A stretch of DNA of 64,000 nucleotides, from contig NZ_CP036533.1 in assembly GCF_024585265.1 (NCBI RefSeq), positions 4,597,001 to 4,661,000 of the forward strand, read 5' to 3'. Below the pieces are notes generated by a model. It was not told where the DNA came from. It made no database searches and was given only the letters and a program-made list of their open reading frames with translations. The translations under genes and the position numbers were made by a program. Below, piece by piece: positions 38,829 to 46,783 of this stretch (position 1 is its first letter; every line of letters starts with the position of its first letter). Source of the stretch: Bradyrhizobium sp. WBAH42 (GTDB lineage: Bacteria > Pseudomonadota > Alphaproteobacteria > Rhizobiales > Xanthobacteraceae).

Positions 38829-39494
38829 ATGGCCGCCGAGCTGATCCGTCCGATCCTTACTGTCGACGTCGTGCTTCTCACCCTGCATGACGACCGCATC
38901 CACGTCGTGCTCCAGGCGCGCGAAAAGGCGCCGCATGCCGGGCAGCTCGCGCTGATCGGCGGCTATGTTCACCCCGAGGAAGATCCGTCCACGCAGGCCG
39001 CTGCGGCGCGCGTGCTGCGGGGCAAGGCCGGCCTTTCGATCCGTGTGCTCGAGCAGTTGAAGACGTTTTCCGGCGGAAGCCGCGATCCGCGCGGCTGGTC
39101 GGCGTCGGTCGCCTATTATGCGCTGTTGCCGCACCAGGATTTCGCCGCGCGGGGCGATGCCTCGCTGAGGATGCTGCCGGTTGCCGAAGCGAAGGGGCTG
39201 CCGTTCGACCACGATGCGATCGTGGCCGGCGCGATGCAGCGGTGCCGGCGCCGCGCGGCCTATTCGTCACTGCCGGCCTTCCTGTTGCCGCCGGAATTCA
39301 CGCTGCCGGCGCTGCGGCGCGCTTATGAGGCCGCGCTCGGCCGCTCCCTCAACGACAGCGCCTTTCGCCGCAAAATCGACGAGCTCAGGATGATCGAGCC
39401 GGTCACGGGGTCCCTCAGCAAGGCGACGGCGCGACCAGCGCAATTGTTCCGCCTGACGAAAGCGAACGTTGTCGAATTCGACCGCACCGTGTAG
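38829..39494 (+). CDS. NrtR-like regulator: Nudix domain plus winged helix
   Basis: A 221-residue protein with an N-terminal Nudix-fold domain (about 8-135: TVDVVLLTLHDDRIHVVLQ, GQLALIGGYVHPEED) and a C-terminal winged helix (about 150-215: LPALRRAYEAALGRSLNDSAF then RKIDELRMI). This is the layout of NrtR, a regulator that senses nucleotide-like ligands such as ADP-ribose. The Nudix box is degenerate: the usual RE..EE core reads AA..RG in AAAARVLRGKAGL, so it should sense rather than hydrolyse. It probably represses itself and the divergent radical SAM gene through the 38775-38816 repeats. Confidence 0.85.
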   Translation: MAAELIRPILTVDVVLLTLHDDRIHVVLQAREKAPHAGQLALIGGYVHPEEDPSTQAAAARVLRGKAGLSIRVLEQLKTFSGGSRDPRGWSASVAYYALLPHQDFAARGDASLRMLPVAEAKGLPFDHDAIVAGAMQRCRRRAAYSSLPAFLLPPEFTLPALRRAYEAALGRSLNDSAFRRKIDELRMIEPVTGSLSKATARPAQLFRLTKANVVEFDRTV

Positions 39495-39543
39495 CGGTTG
39501 TTTGCGCGAGCCGCCGTTCGCGCCTCAGTTCGGGAAAGTTCCG

Positions 39544-39966
39544 ATGTCCGTTCAAATGGTCTTGCTGCCGGTCTTCGTGCAGATCGCTCTCACCTTCGCG
39601 CTACTGATCGGCATGGTCCTGGCGCGCCGCAAGGCCCTTGTCGCCGGCGAGACCAAGATCCGCGACATTGCCCTGGGCGAGCCGAACTGGCCGAAGGGCG
39701 CCACACAAATCGCCAATTGCTACCGCAACCAGTTCGAGCTGCCGGTGCTGTTCTACGTCTTGATCGCGCTGGCATTGCCCTTGCGCCGGGCCGACCTCTT
39801 CATCGTGCTGATGTCCTGGGTGTTCGTGGTGACGCGCTTTGCCCATGCCGGCGTGTTCGTCTCCTCCAACGATCTCGGCCGCCGCTCCACGGTCTGGCTC
39901 GCCGGCGTGCTGGTGTTGCTCGCGATGTGGATCTACTTCGCGCTGAAGCTCTTGTTGCTGATCTGA
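39544..39966 (+). CDS. MAPEG family membrane protein
   Basis: A 140-residue integral membrane protein with four hydrophobic helices (LPVFVQIALTFALLIGMVLA; FELPVLFYVLIALALPL; LFIVLMSWVFVVTRFAHAG; TVWLAGVLVLLAMWIYFAL). The NCYRNQFELPVLFY stretch is the MAPEG signature (membrane-associated proteins in eicosanoid and glutathione metabolism). Bacterial members are mostly uncharacterised. The start ATG at 39544 gives the normal MAPEG length. It is followed 35 bp later by the rsmB-like gene. Confidence 0.88.
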   Translation: MSVQMVLLPVFVQIALTFALLIGMVLARRKALVAGETKIRDIALGEPNWPKGATQIANCYRNQFELPVLFYVLIALALPLRRADLFIVLMSWVFVVTRFAHAGVFVSSNDLGRRSTVWLAGVLVLLAMWIYFALKLLLLI

Positions 39967-40001
39967 GCCTGACGCGCCGGATCCCATCTGAAAGATTTGA
40001 A

Positions 40002-41303
40002 ATGACCCCCGCTGCCCGGCTGTCCGCAGCCATCGAAGTGATCGACACCATCGAGAGGGACCGCGTGCCCGCGGCGAAGGCGCTGAAGGAGTGGGGCACC
40101 GCGCACCGCTTCGCCGGCTCGGGCGACCGCGCCGCCATCGCCGGCCTCGTCTGGGACGTGCTGCGGCGCTACGCCTCGAGCGCCTGGCTGATGGATTCCG
40201 ATACCGCGCGGGCCCGGCTGATCGGCATGCTCCGCCTCGAGCGCAACATGGACATGGCAACCATGGGCGCCTTGTTCGACGGCAGCCGCTTTGCGCCGGC
40301 GCCGTTGACCGAGGCCGAGCAGGCTGCACTCGCCTCGCGGTCGCTCGAAGGCGCGCCGGCCGCGATCGCCGGCGACTACCCGGAATGGCTCGACCCGTAC
40401 CTTGCCAAGGTGTTCGGGGAGACCCGCCCGGCGGAAGCCGCGGCGATGGCGAGCCGGGCGCCGCTGGACTTGCGCGTCAACACGCTAAAATCCAATCGCG
40501 ACAAGGTGCTGAAGGCGCTTTCTCATCTTCATGCAAAACCGACGCCCTGGTCCGCAACCGGCCTGCGCATCGAGCTTTCCGCCGATGCGCGCAACCCCGG
40601 CATCCAGGCGGAAGAGGATTTCATCAAGGGCGCCATTGAAGTGCAGGATGAGGGATCGCAGCTTGCCGCCCAGCTCACCGCGGCAAAACCCGGCGAGCAG
40701 GTGATCGATCTCTGCGCCGGCGCCGGCGGCAAGACGCTGGCGCTCGCCGCCCTGATGCAGGGCAAGGGCCGGCTGATCGCGACCGACCGCGACAAGCGCC
40801 AGCTCGCCCCGATCCATGAGCGGCTGTCGCGCGCCGGCGTCCACAATGCCGATGTCCGCACGCCCAAGGGCGAGGCCGATCCGCTTGCCGACATCCGCGG
40901 CTCCGCCGACCTCGTCGTGATCGACGCGCCCTGCACGGGAACTGGCACTTGGCGCCGCAACCCCGATGCCAAATGGCGGATGCGCCCCGGCGCGCTCGAG
41001 ATCCGCCTGCGCGACCAGGCCGAGGTGCTGGAGCGTGCGGTTCCGCTGGTCAAGCCGGGCGGCCGCATCGCCTACATCACCTGCTCGGTGCTGGCGGACG
41101 AGAACGGCGATCAGGTGAGGGCTTTCGTCGGCCGCCATTCCGAGTTCACGGTCGTCCCGCCCGAGCAGACCGCGAGCGTGCTCTGGAACCAGGCGGACGC
41201 TTTTGGCGAGGCCGCGCTGCAGTCCGCCGAGGGCTGGCTGATGACGCCGCGGCGCACCGGGACGGATGGGTTTTTCGTTTCGGTGCTGAAGAAATCGGGC
41301 TGA
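40002..41303 (+). CDS. RsmB/NOP2/Sun family RNA (cytosine-5-)-methyltransferase
   Basis: A 433-residue m5C RNA methyltransferase. The N-terminal helical NusB-like region covers about 1-125. The SAM site is DLCAGAGGKT (236-245). The two catalytic cysteines are Cys311 in DAPCTGTGT and Cys361 in YITCSVLAD. It probably modifies 16S rRNA (as RsmB does at C967) in the cytoplasm, though rRNA versus tRNA cannot be decided by eye. ATG at 40002 is preceded by a weak AAAGA site. Confidence 0.92.
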   Translation: MTPAARLSAAIEVIDTIERDRVPAAKALKEWGTAHRFAGSGDRAAIAGLVWDVLRRYASSAWLMDSDTARARLIGMLRLERNMDMATMGALFDGSRFAPAPLTEAEQAALASRSLEGAPAAIAGDYPEWLDPYLAKVFGETRPAEAAAMASRAPLDLRVNTLKSNRDKVLKALSHLHAKPTPWSATGLRIELSADARNPGIQAEEDFIKGAIEVQDEGSQLAAQLTAAKPGEQVIDLCAGAGGKTLALAALMQGKGRLIATDRDKRQLAPIHERLSRAGVHNADVRTPKGEADPLADIRGSADLVVIDAPCTGTGTWRRNPDAKWRMRPGALEIRLRDQAEVLERAVPLVKPGGRIAYITCSVLADENGDQVRAFVGRHSEFTVVPPEQTASVLWNQADAFGEAALQSAEGWLMTPRRTGTDGFFVSVLKKSG

Positions 41304-41313
41304 TTTCTCTCCC

Positions 41314-41416
41314 CGTCATTCCGGGGCGCCCGCAGGGCGAGCCCGGAATCCATCGGGCGGCAGGGTCTGCGGCTCAATGGATTCCGGGCTCTCGCTTCGC
41401 GAGCCCCGGAATGACC
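41314..41416. repeat. Family D intergenic palindrome, copy D3
   Basis: Arms CGTCATTCCGGGGCG and AGCCCCGGAATGACC, inner arms GAGCCCGGAATCCATCG / AATGGATTCCGGGCT. It lies between two convergent genes, next to the cold-shock gene terminator. Confidence 0.9.
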
Positions 41417-41427
41417 GGGGCAAACAA

Positions 41428-41460
41428 AAGCCCCGCAGACCGATCCCGGTCGCGGGGCTT
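41428..41460 (-). terminator. Rho-independent terminator of the cold-shock gene
   Basis: On the minus strand the stem AAGCCCCGC / GCGGGGCTT (41460-41452 with 41436-41428) is followed by TTTGTTTG. It lies 52 bp past the csp stop, the right place and orientation for its terminator. Confidence 0.75.
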
Positions 41461-41512
41461 TCGCGTTCTAACGTTCTGCCGGTACGTCCGTGGTCAGAAC
41501 GCTGCGCCAGCG

Positions 41513-41722
41513 TTAGCCGACGCGGAGATTGTCAGCCGACGACTTGCCGCTGCGGCGGTCGGCGACGATGTCGAACGAGACCTTCTGACCCTCGTTGAGG
41601 GAAGAGAGGCCAGCGCGCTCGACGGCGCTGATGTGAACGAACACGTCCTTCTGGCCGTCATCCGGCTGGATGAAACCATAACCCTTTTGGGTGTTGAACC
41701 ACTTCACGGTGCCCATAGCCAT
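41513..41722 (-). CDS. cspA: Cold-shock protein, CspA family
   Basis: A 69-residue OB-fold RNA chaperone: [20 protein letters not shown] carries RNP1 (KGYGFI), and VFVHIS is RNP2. It binds single-stranded RNA or DNA and melts secondary structure. The unit is self-contained, with a good sigma-70-type promoter at 41889-41917, a leader of about 160 nt and a terminator at 41428-41460. Bradyrhizobia usually carry several such genes; which paralogue this is cannot be told. Confidence 0.95.
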   Translation of the reverse strand: MAMGTVKWFNTQKGYGFIQPDDGQKDVFVHISAVERAGLSSLNEGQKVSFDIVADRRSGKSSADNLRVG

Positions 41723-41882
41723 GGGAATTTCCTTTAGTTAGTTAGGTTGAGTACGCACGCAGACCGGTACGCAGCGTTGCGCCCATAGTCCCTGATGAGT
41801 CGATGTTTGGAGAATTCATCTGAAGCGTGCGCGCCCGTCAGCAACGAAGCGAAGCGGCCCAGTCGTTCGGCCAAGTATCGAT
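41723..41882 (-). promoter_or_regulatory. Long 5' untranslated leader of the cold-shock gene
   Basis: If transcription starts about 7 nt after the -10 box (near 41882), the leader is about 160 nt, similar in length to the temperature-sensing leader of E. coli cspA. GGAAATTCCC just before the ATG contains the ribosome site. The fold was not computed. Confidence 0.55.
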
Positions 41883-41888
41883 GATCAC

Positions 41889-41917
41889 AATATAGCGAGA
41901 ATTTGGGGCCACTTCAA
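41889..41917 (-). promoter_or_regulatory. Sigma-70-type promoter of the cold-shock gene
   Basis: On the minus strand TTGAAG (41917-41912), a 17-bp spacer and TATATT (41894-41889) form a near-consensus promoter, in an unusually AT-rich patch for this genome. Confidence 0.7.
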
Positions 41918-41989
41918 GGCACCACCCGCGGCTCGGCACCTCACGCGACTTTGCTATTTTGCGGTGCAAATTAACCGCGCCCTCGCGTG

Positions 41990-42322
41990 TTAGTCGACAA
42001 TGAAAAGCGTCGCCCCCGTGGCCGTCGAGGACCGGTGCGCGGCGTCGCCGAAATCCGACACCTGGTAGCTCATCCCCGCGGTGAGCTTGAATTTGCGCCC
42101 GTCGCGCAGCTCGCTATCGAGCTCGCCCTGCAGCACGTACAGCACGTGGCCGCGATCGCACCAATGATCGGCCAGATAGCCCGGCGAGTACTCCACCATC
42201 CGCACCCGGAGCTCGCCGATGTTGAGCGTGCGCCACTTGGCCTCTCCGCGTTCGCCGGGATGCGTGGTCGGCTCGACCTTGCTCCAGTCGGTGACGGTGA
42301 AGGGGGAGGTGGGAAGTTTCAT
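41990..42322 (-). CDS. DHCW-motif cupin-fold protein
   Basis: A 110-residue cupin. The sequence LADHWCDRGHVLYVLQGELD matches the DHCW-type small cupins in which the first metal motif is rearranged, and GMSYQVSDFGDAAHRS supplies the second motif His. Single beta-barrel, no signal peptide. The function is not established. The ATG at 42322 is followed by the conserved FTVTDWSKV opening. It stands alone, upstream of repeat C4. Confidence 0.82.
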   Translation of the reverse strand: MKLPTSPFTVTDWSKVEPTTHPGERGEAKWRTLNIGELRVRMVEYSPGYLADHWCDRGHVLYVLQGELDSELRDGRKFKLTAGMSYQVSDFGDAAHRSSTATGATLFIVD

Positions 42323-42424
42323 CGGGGATTCCTGTCTTGGAGCCGGCGGGCGCAGTGTTAGCGCACAGGCGTGCCGCAGTCTCCGTCGCAATGACGCTGG
42401 TGGCACGCTCGCGCCTCCCGCTCG

Positions 42425-42527
42425 GTGTCATCGCCCGGCTTGACCGGGCGATCCCGTATTCCGAGACGTCCGTGGTCGATCGAGAAGTCGCGGCGTACTG
42501 GATTCCCCGCTTTCGCGGGGAATGACA
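42425..42527. repeat. Family C intergenic palindrome, copy C4
   Basis: Arms GTGTCATCGCCCGGC and CGCGGGGAATGACAG, core CCCGTATTCCGAGACG and CGGCGTACTGGATT. It lies between two genes on the minus strand. Confidence 0.86.
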
Positions 42528-42563
42528 GCGGTGGGTGGCCTGCACCGTCCAACGCAGCGAGCC

Positions 42564-42935
42564 TCAATGCGCCAAATGGTTCGCCGAGCCCTGCACGATC
42601 AGCCCCGCCTCATTCACCCGCAGATATTCGCAGATCTTCTTGCCCCGCTCGTTCTCGTAGAACACCACGAGGCTGTCCGGGCTGACGAACAGATCGATCA
42701 GCGAGAAATGCAGGTTGGGCACCAGGGGAAGCGCCTTGCCCCAATAGGCGCGAAGGGCATCCTTGCCGCGCACGGTGCCGCTGGGGTCGAACCCCAGCAT
42801 GGGAATGCGGTCCGAGGTCATCACCGCCGCCTCGTCGTAGAGCGTGAGCACGCGCTCGAGATCGCGCGCGTTCCAGGCCTCGACCCAGGTCCGGCCGAGC
42901 GCGGCAAGTGTTGACGGCTGATGGTGCTGTGACAT
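42564..42935 (-). CDS. SnoaL-like nuclear-transport-factor-2 fold protein
   Basis: A 123-residue SnoaL/ketosteroid-isomerase-like protein. It has the pattern LGRTWVEAWNARDLERVLTL ... VRGKDALRAYWGKAL ... VVFYENERGKKICEY typical of cone-shaped NTF2-fold proteins. The usual metal or catalytic residues vary in this family, so the reaction is unknown. AGGGAGA precedes the ATG at 42935. It is divergent from guaA. Confidence 0.8.
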   Translation of the reverse strand: MSQHHQPSTLAALGRTWVEAWNARDLERVLTLYDEAAVMTSDRIPMLGFDPSGTVRGKDALRAYWGKALPLVPNLHFSLIDLFVSPDSLVVFYENERGKKICEYLRVNEAGLIVQGSANHLAH

Positions 42936-43083
42936 GGCATTCTCCCTGATCGGCCCCTTTTCTGAAGACGGAGCATAATAGGTCAATATTACTTACCTAT
43001 ATTCATTTGTCCATGCCAAAGAAGCATGTGGGCGCACTGCTGCCGCGGTTGCGGGCCGCGCGCGGCCAGCGTATTGGCTGGCC

Positions 43084-44682
43084 ATGACAGCAGCACAGAA
43101 CGACCGCTCCGCGTCGACGCCCTCGGTGGCCTCGGCGCACGACAAGATTCTCATCGTCGACTTCGGCAGCCAGGTGACGCAGCTGATCGCGCGTCGCGTG
43201 CGCGAGGACGGCGTCTATTGCGAGATCGTCCCGTTCAACAAGGCCGAAGAAGCCTTCAAGGAGATGAAGCCGAAGGCGGTGATCCTCTCCGGCGGGCCGG
43301 AGTCGGTGCATGAGGCCGGCTCGCCCCGCGCCCCCCAACTGATCTTCGCCTCCGGCGTGCCGGTGATGGGCATCTGCTACGGCCAGATGACCATGGCGGC
43401 CCAACTCGGCGGTGAGGTCGAGGGCGGCCATCACCGCGAGTTCGGCCGCGCCGATGTCGAGGTCAAGGCCGACAGCCAGCTGTTCGCGGACGTCTGGTCG
43501 GAAGGGACCAAGAACCAGGTCTGGATGAGCCATGGCGATCGTATCACCAAGATGCCGCCGGGCTTCTCCGTCGCCGGCACCTCGCCGAACGCGCCGTTCG
43601 CGATCATCCAGGACGAGAAGCGCAAATATTACGGCCTGATGTTCCACCCAGAAGTGGTGCACACGCCCGACGGCGCAAAGCTCATCCGCAACTTCGTGCG
43701 CAAGATCGCCGGCCTCACCGGCGACTGGACCATGCGCGCCTTCCGCGAGGAGGAGATCGCAAAGATCCGCGCGCAGGTCGGCAAGGGCAGGGTGATCTGC
43801 GGCCTTTCCGGCGGCGTCGATTCGGCCGTGGCGGCCGTCCTGATCCACGAAGCCATCGGCGACCAGCTCACCTGCGTCTTCGTCGATCACGGATTGATGC
43901 GCCTCAACGAGGCCGAGCAGGTCGTCGACCTGTTCCGCCACCACTACAACATCCCGCTCGTGCACGTGGATGCCTCCAAGCAATTCCTCGGCGAGTTAGA
44001 GGGCGTCACCGACCCCGAAACCAAGCGCAAGACCATCGGCCGCCTCTTCATCGAGGTGTTCGAGCAAGAGGCCAAGAAGATCGGCGGCGCCGACTTCCTG
44101 GCGCAAGGCACGCTCTACCCCGATGTGATCGAGAGCGTCTCCTTCACCGGCGGCCCCTCGGTGACGATCAAATCGCACCACAATGTCGGCGGCCTGCCCG
44201 AGCGCATGAACATGAAGCTCGTCGAGCCCCTGCGCGAGCTGTTCAAGGACGAGGTGCGCAAGTTAGGGCGCGAGCTCGGCCTTCCCGAAATCTTCGTCGG
44301 CCGCCACCCGTTCCCGGGCCCCGGCCTCGCTATCCGCTGCCCCGGCGAGATCACCAGGGACAAGCTCGACATCCTGCGCAAGGCCGACGCCGTCTACATC
44401 GACCAGATCCGCAAGCACGGCCTCTACGACGAGATCTGGCAGGCTTTTGCCGTGCTGCTCCCGGTCAAGACCGTCGGCGTCATGGGCGACGGCCGCACGT
44501 ATGACTATGTGGTTGGCCTGCGCGCCGTCACCTCCACCGACGGCATGACCGCGGACTTCTACCAATTCGACATGAAGTTCTTGGGCGAGACCGCCACGCG
44601 CATCATCAACGAGGTGAAGGGCGTGAACCGGGTGGTGTACGACGTGACCAGCAAGCCGCCTGGGACGATTGAGTGGGAGTGA
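43084..44682 (+). CDS. guaA: GMP synthase (glutamine-hydrolysing)
   Basis: A 532-residue enzyme making GMP from XMP, ATP and glutamine. The class I amidotransferase domain (1-200) has the triad Cys98 (GICYGQM), His188 and Glu190 (MFHPEV). The ATP-pyrophosphatase domain has the P-loop SGGVDS at 242-247, and the C-terminal dimerisation domain contains RHPFPGPGL and [11 protein letters not shown]. It acts directly after GuaB in guanine nucleotide synthesis. The N-terminal 20 residues are variable; ATG at 43084 follows TGGCC without a strong ribosome site. Confidence 0.97.
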   Translation: MTAAQNDRSASTPSVASAHDKILIVDFGSQVTQLIARRVREDGVYCEIVPFNKAEEAFKEMKPKAVILSGGPESVHEAGSPRAPQLIFASGVPVMGICYGQMTMAAQLGGEVEGGHHREFGRADVEVKADSQLFADVWSEGTKNQVWMSHGDRITKMPPGFSVAGTSPNAPFAIIQDEKRKYYGLMFHPEVVHTPDGAKLIRNFVRKIAGLTGDWTMRAFREEEIAKIRAQVGKGRVICGLSGGVDSAVAAVLIHEAIGDQLTCVFVDHGLMRLNEAEQVVDLFRHHYNIPLVHVDASKQFLGELEGVTDPETKRKTIGRLFIEVFEQEAKKIGGADFLAQGTLYPDVIESVSFTGGPSVTIKSHHNVGGLPERMNMKLVEPLRELFKDEVRKLGRELGLPEIFVGRHPFPGPGLAIRCPGEITRDKLDILRKADAVYIDQIRKHGLYDEIWQAFAVLLPVKTVGVMGDGRTYDYVVGLRAVTSTDGMTADFYQFDMKFLGETATRIINEVKGVNRVVYDVTSKPPGTIEWE

Positions 44683-44950
44683 GGATGTCGCTTATCTGAG
44701 ACATTGACTAGCGTTGCGCGTCGAGGGCGACCTCTATTAAAGCGCAGTTGGTAGGATGGGTAGAGCGCAGCGAAACCCATCGCGTTTGCAAAACGAACTT
44801 GATGGGTATCGCTTCGCTCCACCCCTCCTACGATCTACTTGTTTAATATCTTCGCTTCGTCAGGGATCGTTCACTGAGGCAACGAAGCGGGCGCCGGGCT
44901 GGAAAGCACTCTGAGGCGGGTACGGCCAAGCCGTCTTGAAAATCGGGCAG
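44683..44950. other. Gap after guaA, no gene seen
   Basis: Between guaA and the antitoxin operator this stretch has no convincing reading frame. It contains the family F palindrome (44751-44834). The rest (about 100 bp before the operator) is AT-richer and should hold the toxin-antitoxin promoter. Confidence 0.5.
44751..44834. repeat. Family F intergenic palindrome, single copy
   Basis: Imperfect inverted repeat from GTAGGATGGGTAGAGCGCAG (with CGAAACCCATC) to GATGGGTATCGCTTCGC and CCACCCCTCCTACGATC. It resembles family A in its GTAGG...CCTAC ends but differs inside. Only one copy in this window. Confidence 0.7.
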
Positions 44951-44954
44951 TTTA

Positions 44955-44981
44955 CCTATATGACTACTGTAGTCATATAGG
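44955..44981. promoter_or_regulatory. Toxin-antitoxin autoregulatory operator
   Basis: CCTATATGACTA-CTG-TAGTCATATAGG, perfect 12-bp arms with a 3-bp centre, ending 6 bp before the antitoxin ATG. Position and symmetry fit autorepression by an antitoxin-toxin complex. Confidence 0.75.
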
Positions 44982-44987
44982 TGTCCC

Positions 44988-45230
44988 ATGCGCGAAATTC
45001 AGCTTCGTGATGCGAAGGCCAACCTGTCCGCAGTCGTCGATGAGGCGGTCGACGGCAAGCCTGCGGTGATCACGCGTCACGGCAAGAAGCAGGCAGTGGT
45101 CTTGGGCTACGAGGAGTGGCAACGGCTGTCGAAGGTCCCAAGCTTCGGGCGGCTCCTGATGGCGGCCCCCACGAGTGCGGGCGATTTGCCGGCCCGGAAT
45201 CGATCTAAGCTGCGCAAGACCGATTTTTGA
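44988..45230 (+). CDS. Phd/YefM family antitoxin
   Basis: An 80-residue antitoxin. The N-terminal half, MREIQLRDAKANLSAVVDEA then GKPAVITRHGKKQAVVLGYE, is the typical Phd/YefM DNA-binding fold. The C-terminal tail (about 50-80) is charged and would wrap the toxin. It represses its own promoter via the 44955-44981 palindrome. The toxin gene begins 3 bp after the stop. Confidence 0.92.
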   Translation: MREIQLRDAKANLSAVVDEAVDGKPAVITRHGKKQAVVLGYEEWQRLSKVPSFGRLLMAAPTSAGDLPARNRSKLRKTDF

Positions 45231-45233
45231 GAC

Positions 45234-45671
45234 GTGTACCTCGTTGACACAAACATTATATCTGCGGTGTCGCCGAACCGGCCAGTACCTGCGGCGCTGG
45301 TCGAATGGATGGATGCGCAATCCGGCATCCTCTATTTGTCGGTGGTGACGATTGCAGAAGTCGAGGATGGAATAGCAAAGCTGCGGCGCGAAAAGGCTAC
45401 ACGCAAGAGTAAGGACTTGGCGCAATGGCTTGACGCCGTGCTGCACCTCTACGGCGATCGTATCCTGCCGTTCGACATGCCGACCGCGCGGCTCGCGGGG
45501 CAGCTGTCGGATCGGGCTCGCGGGCTAGGGCATGCGCCTGGATTTGCGGACATCATCATTGCTGCGACGGCGCGCCAGCACGCGCTGATGATCCTGTCCC
45601 GCAACGTCAGGCATTTCGAGCCACTCGGCGTGCCCGTACTCGACCCCTTCACTAAATTGCCGCTCTCCTGA
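45234..45671 (+). CDS. VapC-type PIN-domain toxin ribonuclease
   Basis: A 145-residue PIN nuclease with GTG start. The four acidic residues are in LVDTNIISA (Asp5), TIAEVEDGI (Glu near 42), GFADIIIAA (Asp near 104) and the SRNVRHFEPLG end motif. This is the FitB/StbB-like subgroup, paired with a Phd antitoxin. It would cleave RNA, often tRNA or rRNA, when free. It follows the antitoxin by 3 bp. Confidence 0.92.
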   Translation: MYLVDTNIISAVSPNRPVPAALVEWMDAQSGILYLSVVTIAEVEDGIAKLRREKATRKSKDLAQWLDAVLHLYGDRILPFDMPTARLAGQLSDRARGLGHAPGFADIIIAATARQHALMILSRNVRHFEPLGVPVLDPFTKLPLS

Positions 45672-45761
45672 TTGTTGCGCAGGTGATGCGCGCTTGCGTC
45701 GGGTGTGCGCTGTGGTGGTCCATGATACGACATCTGCATCACCTTTCCGGAGCCAAGCTTG

Positions 45762-46135
45762 ATGTCGATTGCGCCCGCCGCCACTCAGCCTGCCACCACC
45801 ACCGACCCCGAGCCCCTCGGCTCAACGGCCGCCAGATCGTGCCATCGCAGGTGGTCGAGGACATCGCGCGCGGCGGCGATCCCGAAAAGTTCAAGCCGGC
45901 CGGCTACACCACGCTGCCGGGTGCGTCCTATCGCAATCAATGGTGGGTCACGCACAACGACCACGGCGCCTACATGGCGCGCGGCGTCCACGGCCAGGGC
46001 ATCTACATCGATCCCAAGGCCGAGATGGTGATCGCCCGCTACGCCTCGCATCCGATGGCGGGCAACGCCGCCAACGACCCCGTGACGCTGCCGGCCTACA
46101 GGGCGCTGGCGAAGGCGTTGATGGCGGGCGGGTAG
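45762..46135 (+). pseudogene. Remnant of NylB-like serine hydrolase (class C beta-lactamase family)
   Basis: The C-terminal part in one frame (about 45828-46135) reads NGRQIVPSQVVEDIARGGDP, then NQWWVTHNDHGAYMARGVHGQ and GIYIDPKAEMVIARYAS, matching the end of 6-aminohexanoate-dimer-hydrolase-like serine hydrolases. A plausible N-terminus (ATG at 45762, MSIAPAATQPATTTDPEPLG) is present in a different frame directly before it. The catalytic SxxK and YxN regions are missing, so an internal deletion of roughly 250 codons with a frame change is inferred near base 45820. The stop TAG lies inside repeat A2. Not expected to be active. Confidence 0.75.
46105..46135 (+). repeat. 31-bp direct repeat, left copy, flanking repeat A2
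   Basis: GCTGGCGAAGGCG(T)TGATGGC and the following GGGCGGGTAG is the last coding segment of the hydrolase remnant. It recurs with one mismatch at 46248-46278 on the other side of palindrome A2. Confidence 0.85.
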
Positions 46136-46245
46136 GGTGGATTAGCCTGCGGCTGCGCGAAGCGCAGTCCGCCGGCGTAATCCACCATCTCTCGCCGCGC
46201 CGTGTTGCCAGATGGCGGATTACGCTTTCGGCTAATCCGCCCTAC
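46132..46245. repeat. Family A intergenic palindrome, copy A2
   Basis: Arms GTAGGGTGGATTAGCC and GGCTAATCCGCCCTAC with inner GGCGTAATCCACCATC / GATGGCGGATTACGC. The first TAG is the stop codon of the hydrolase remnant. It is flanked by the 31-bp direct repeats at 46105 and 46248. Confidence 0.9.
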
Positions 46246-46247
46246 GA

Positions 46248-46278
46248 GCTGGCGAAGGCGCTGATGGCGGGCGGGTAG
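46248..46278 (+). repeat. 31-bp direct repeat, right copy, flanking repeat A2
   Basis: Second copy of the 3' end of the hydrolase remnant (GCTGGCGAAGGCGCTGATGG...), 30 of 31 bases identical to 46105-46135. Confidence 0.85.
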
Positions 46279-46298
46279 TGCATCGCGAGGCTCGCGCC

Positions 46299-46649
46299 TC
46301 ACTCGCGCGCCTCCTGCCAATGCGGATAGGTGACATAGGCGGTGAGGGCGCCTTGCTCGTGCGAGCGGATCGTGACCGTCTCGCCCTTCGGCATGTAGAC
46401 GATCTCGCCGGGACCGGCGGTGACGGTGCTGCCGGCGCTGGTGACCGAGAGCTTTCCTTCCAGGACGAGCATGACGTCGTCGACTGCAAGCGTCTCGTTC
46501 AGGCTCTGGTTCGGCGCGTAGCGGCCGAAGCCGATGGTGATCGGTCCGCCGTGACGCTGGTCGATCACATTGCCGGCGAAGATATCGCCGTCCTGTCCCG
46601 GCGAGCGTTCGAGCGAAGCATCGGCGATGGCGAATTTGCGAACTTTCAT
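46299..46649 (-). CDS. Cupin domain protein
   Basis: A 116-residue single-cupin protein of the EutQ-like type: MLVLEGKLSVTSAGSTVTAG is the central barrel and GEIVYMPKGETVTIRSHEQG the second half. Conserved metal His residues are few (RHGG near 33 and SHEQG near 98), so it may bind a ligand rather than catalyse. The start at 46649 has AAGGAA upstream. It stands alone and is divergent from the SRPBCC gene. Confidence 0.8.
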   Translation of the reverse strand: MKVRKFAIADASLERSPGQDGDIFAGNVIDQRHGGPITIGFGRYAPNQSLNETLAVDDVMLVLEGKLSVTSAGSTVTAGPGEIVYMPKGETVTIRSHEQGALTAYVTYPHWQEARE

Positions 46650-46761
46650 GAATTCCTTCCGTTCTAGGCGGGGCTTGGTGGGAACAGGGCACCGATAGAC
46701 GCCTGGACAGGTGTTTGGTTCGCGTCGGCGCGCGAGGCGGTTTGACGCAGTAGCGTCACTG

Positions 46762-46783
46762 AATATAAGGATTGACTTATATT
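46762..46783. promoter_or_regulatory. Probable ArsR operator upstream of SRPBCC-ArsR operon
   Basis: AATATAAG-GATTGA-CTTATATT has perfect 8-bp arms in an AT-rich patch. It overlaps the -35 box of the promoter at 46773-46800, so bound repressor would block RNA polymerase. Confidence 0.65.
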
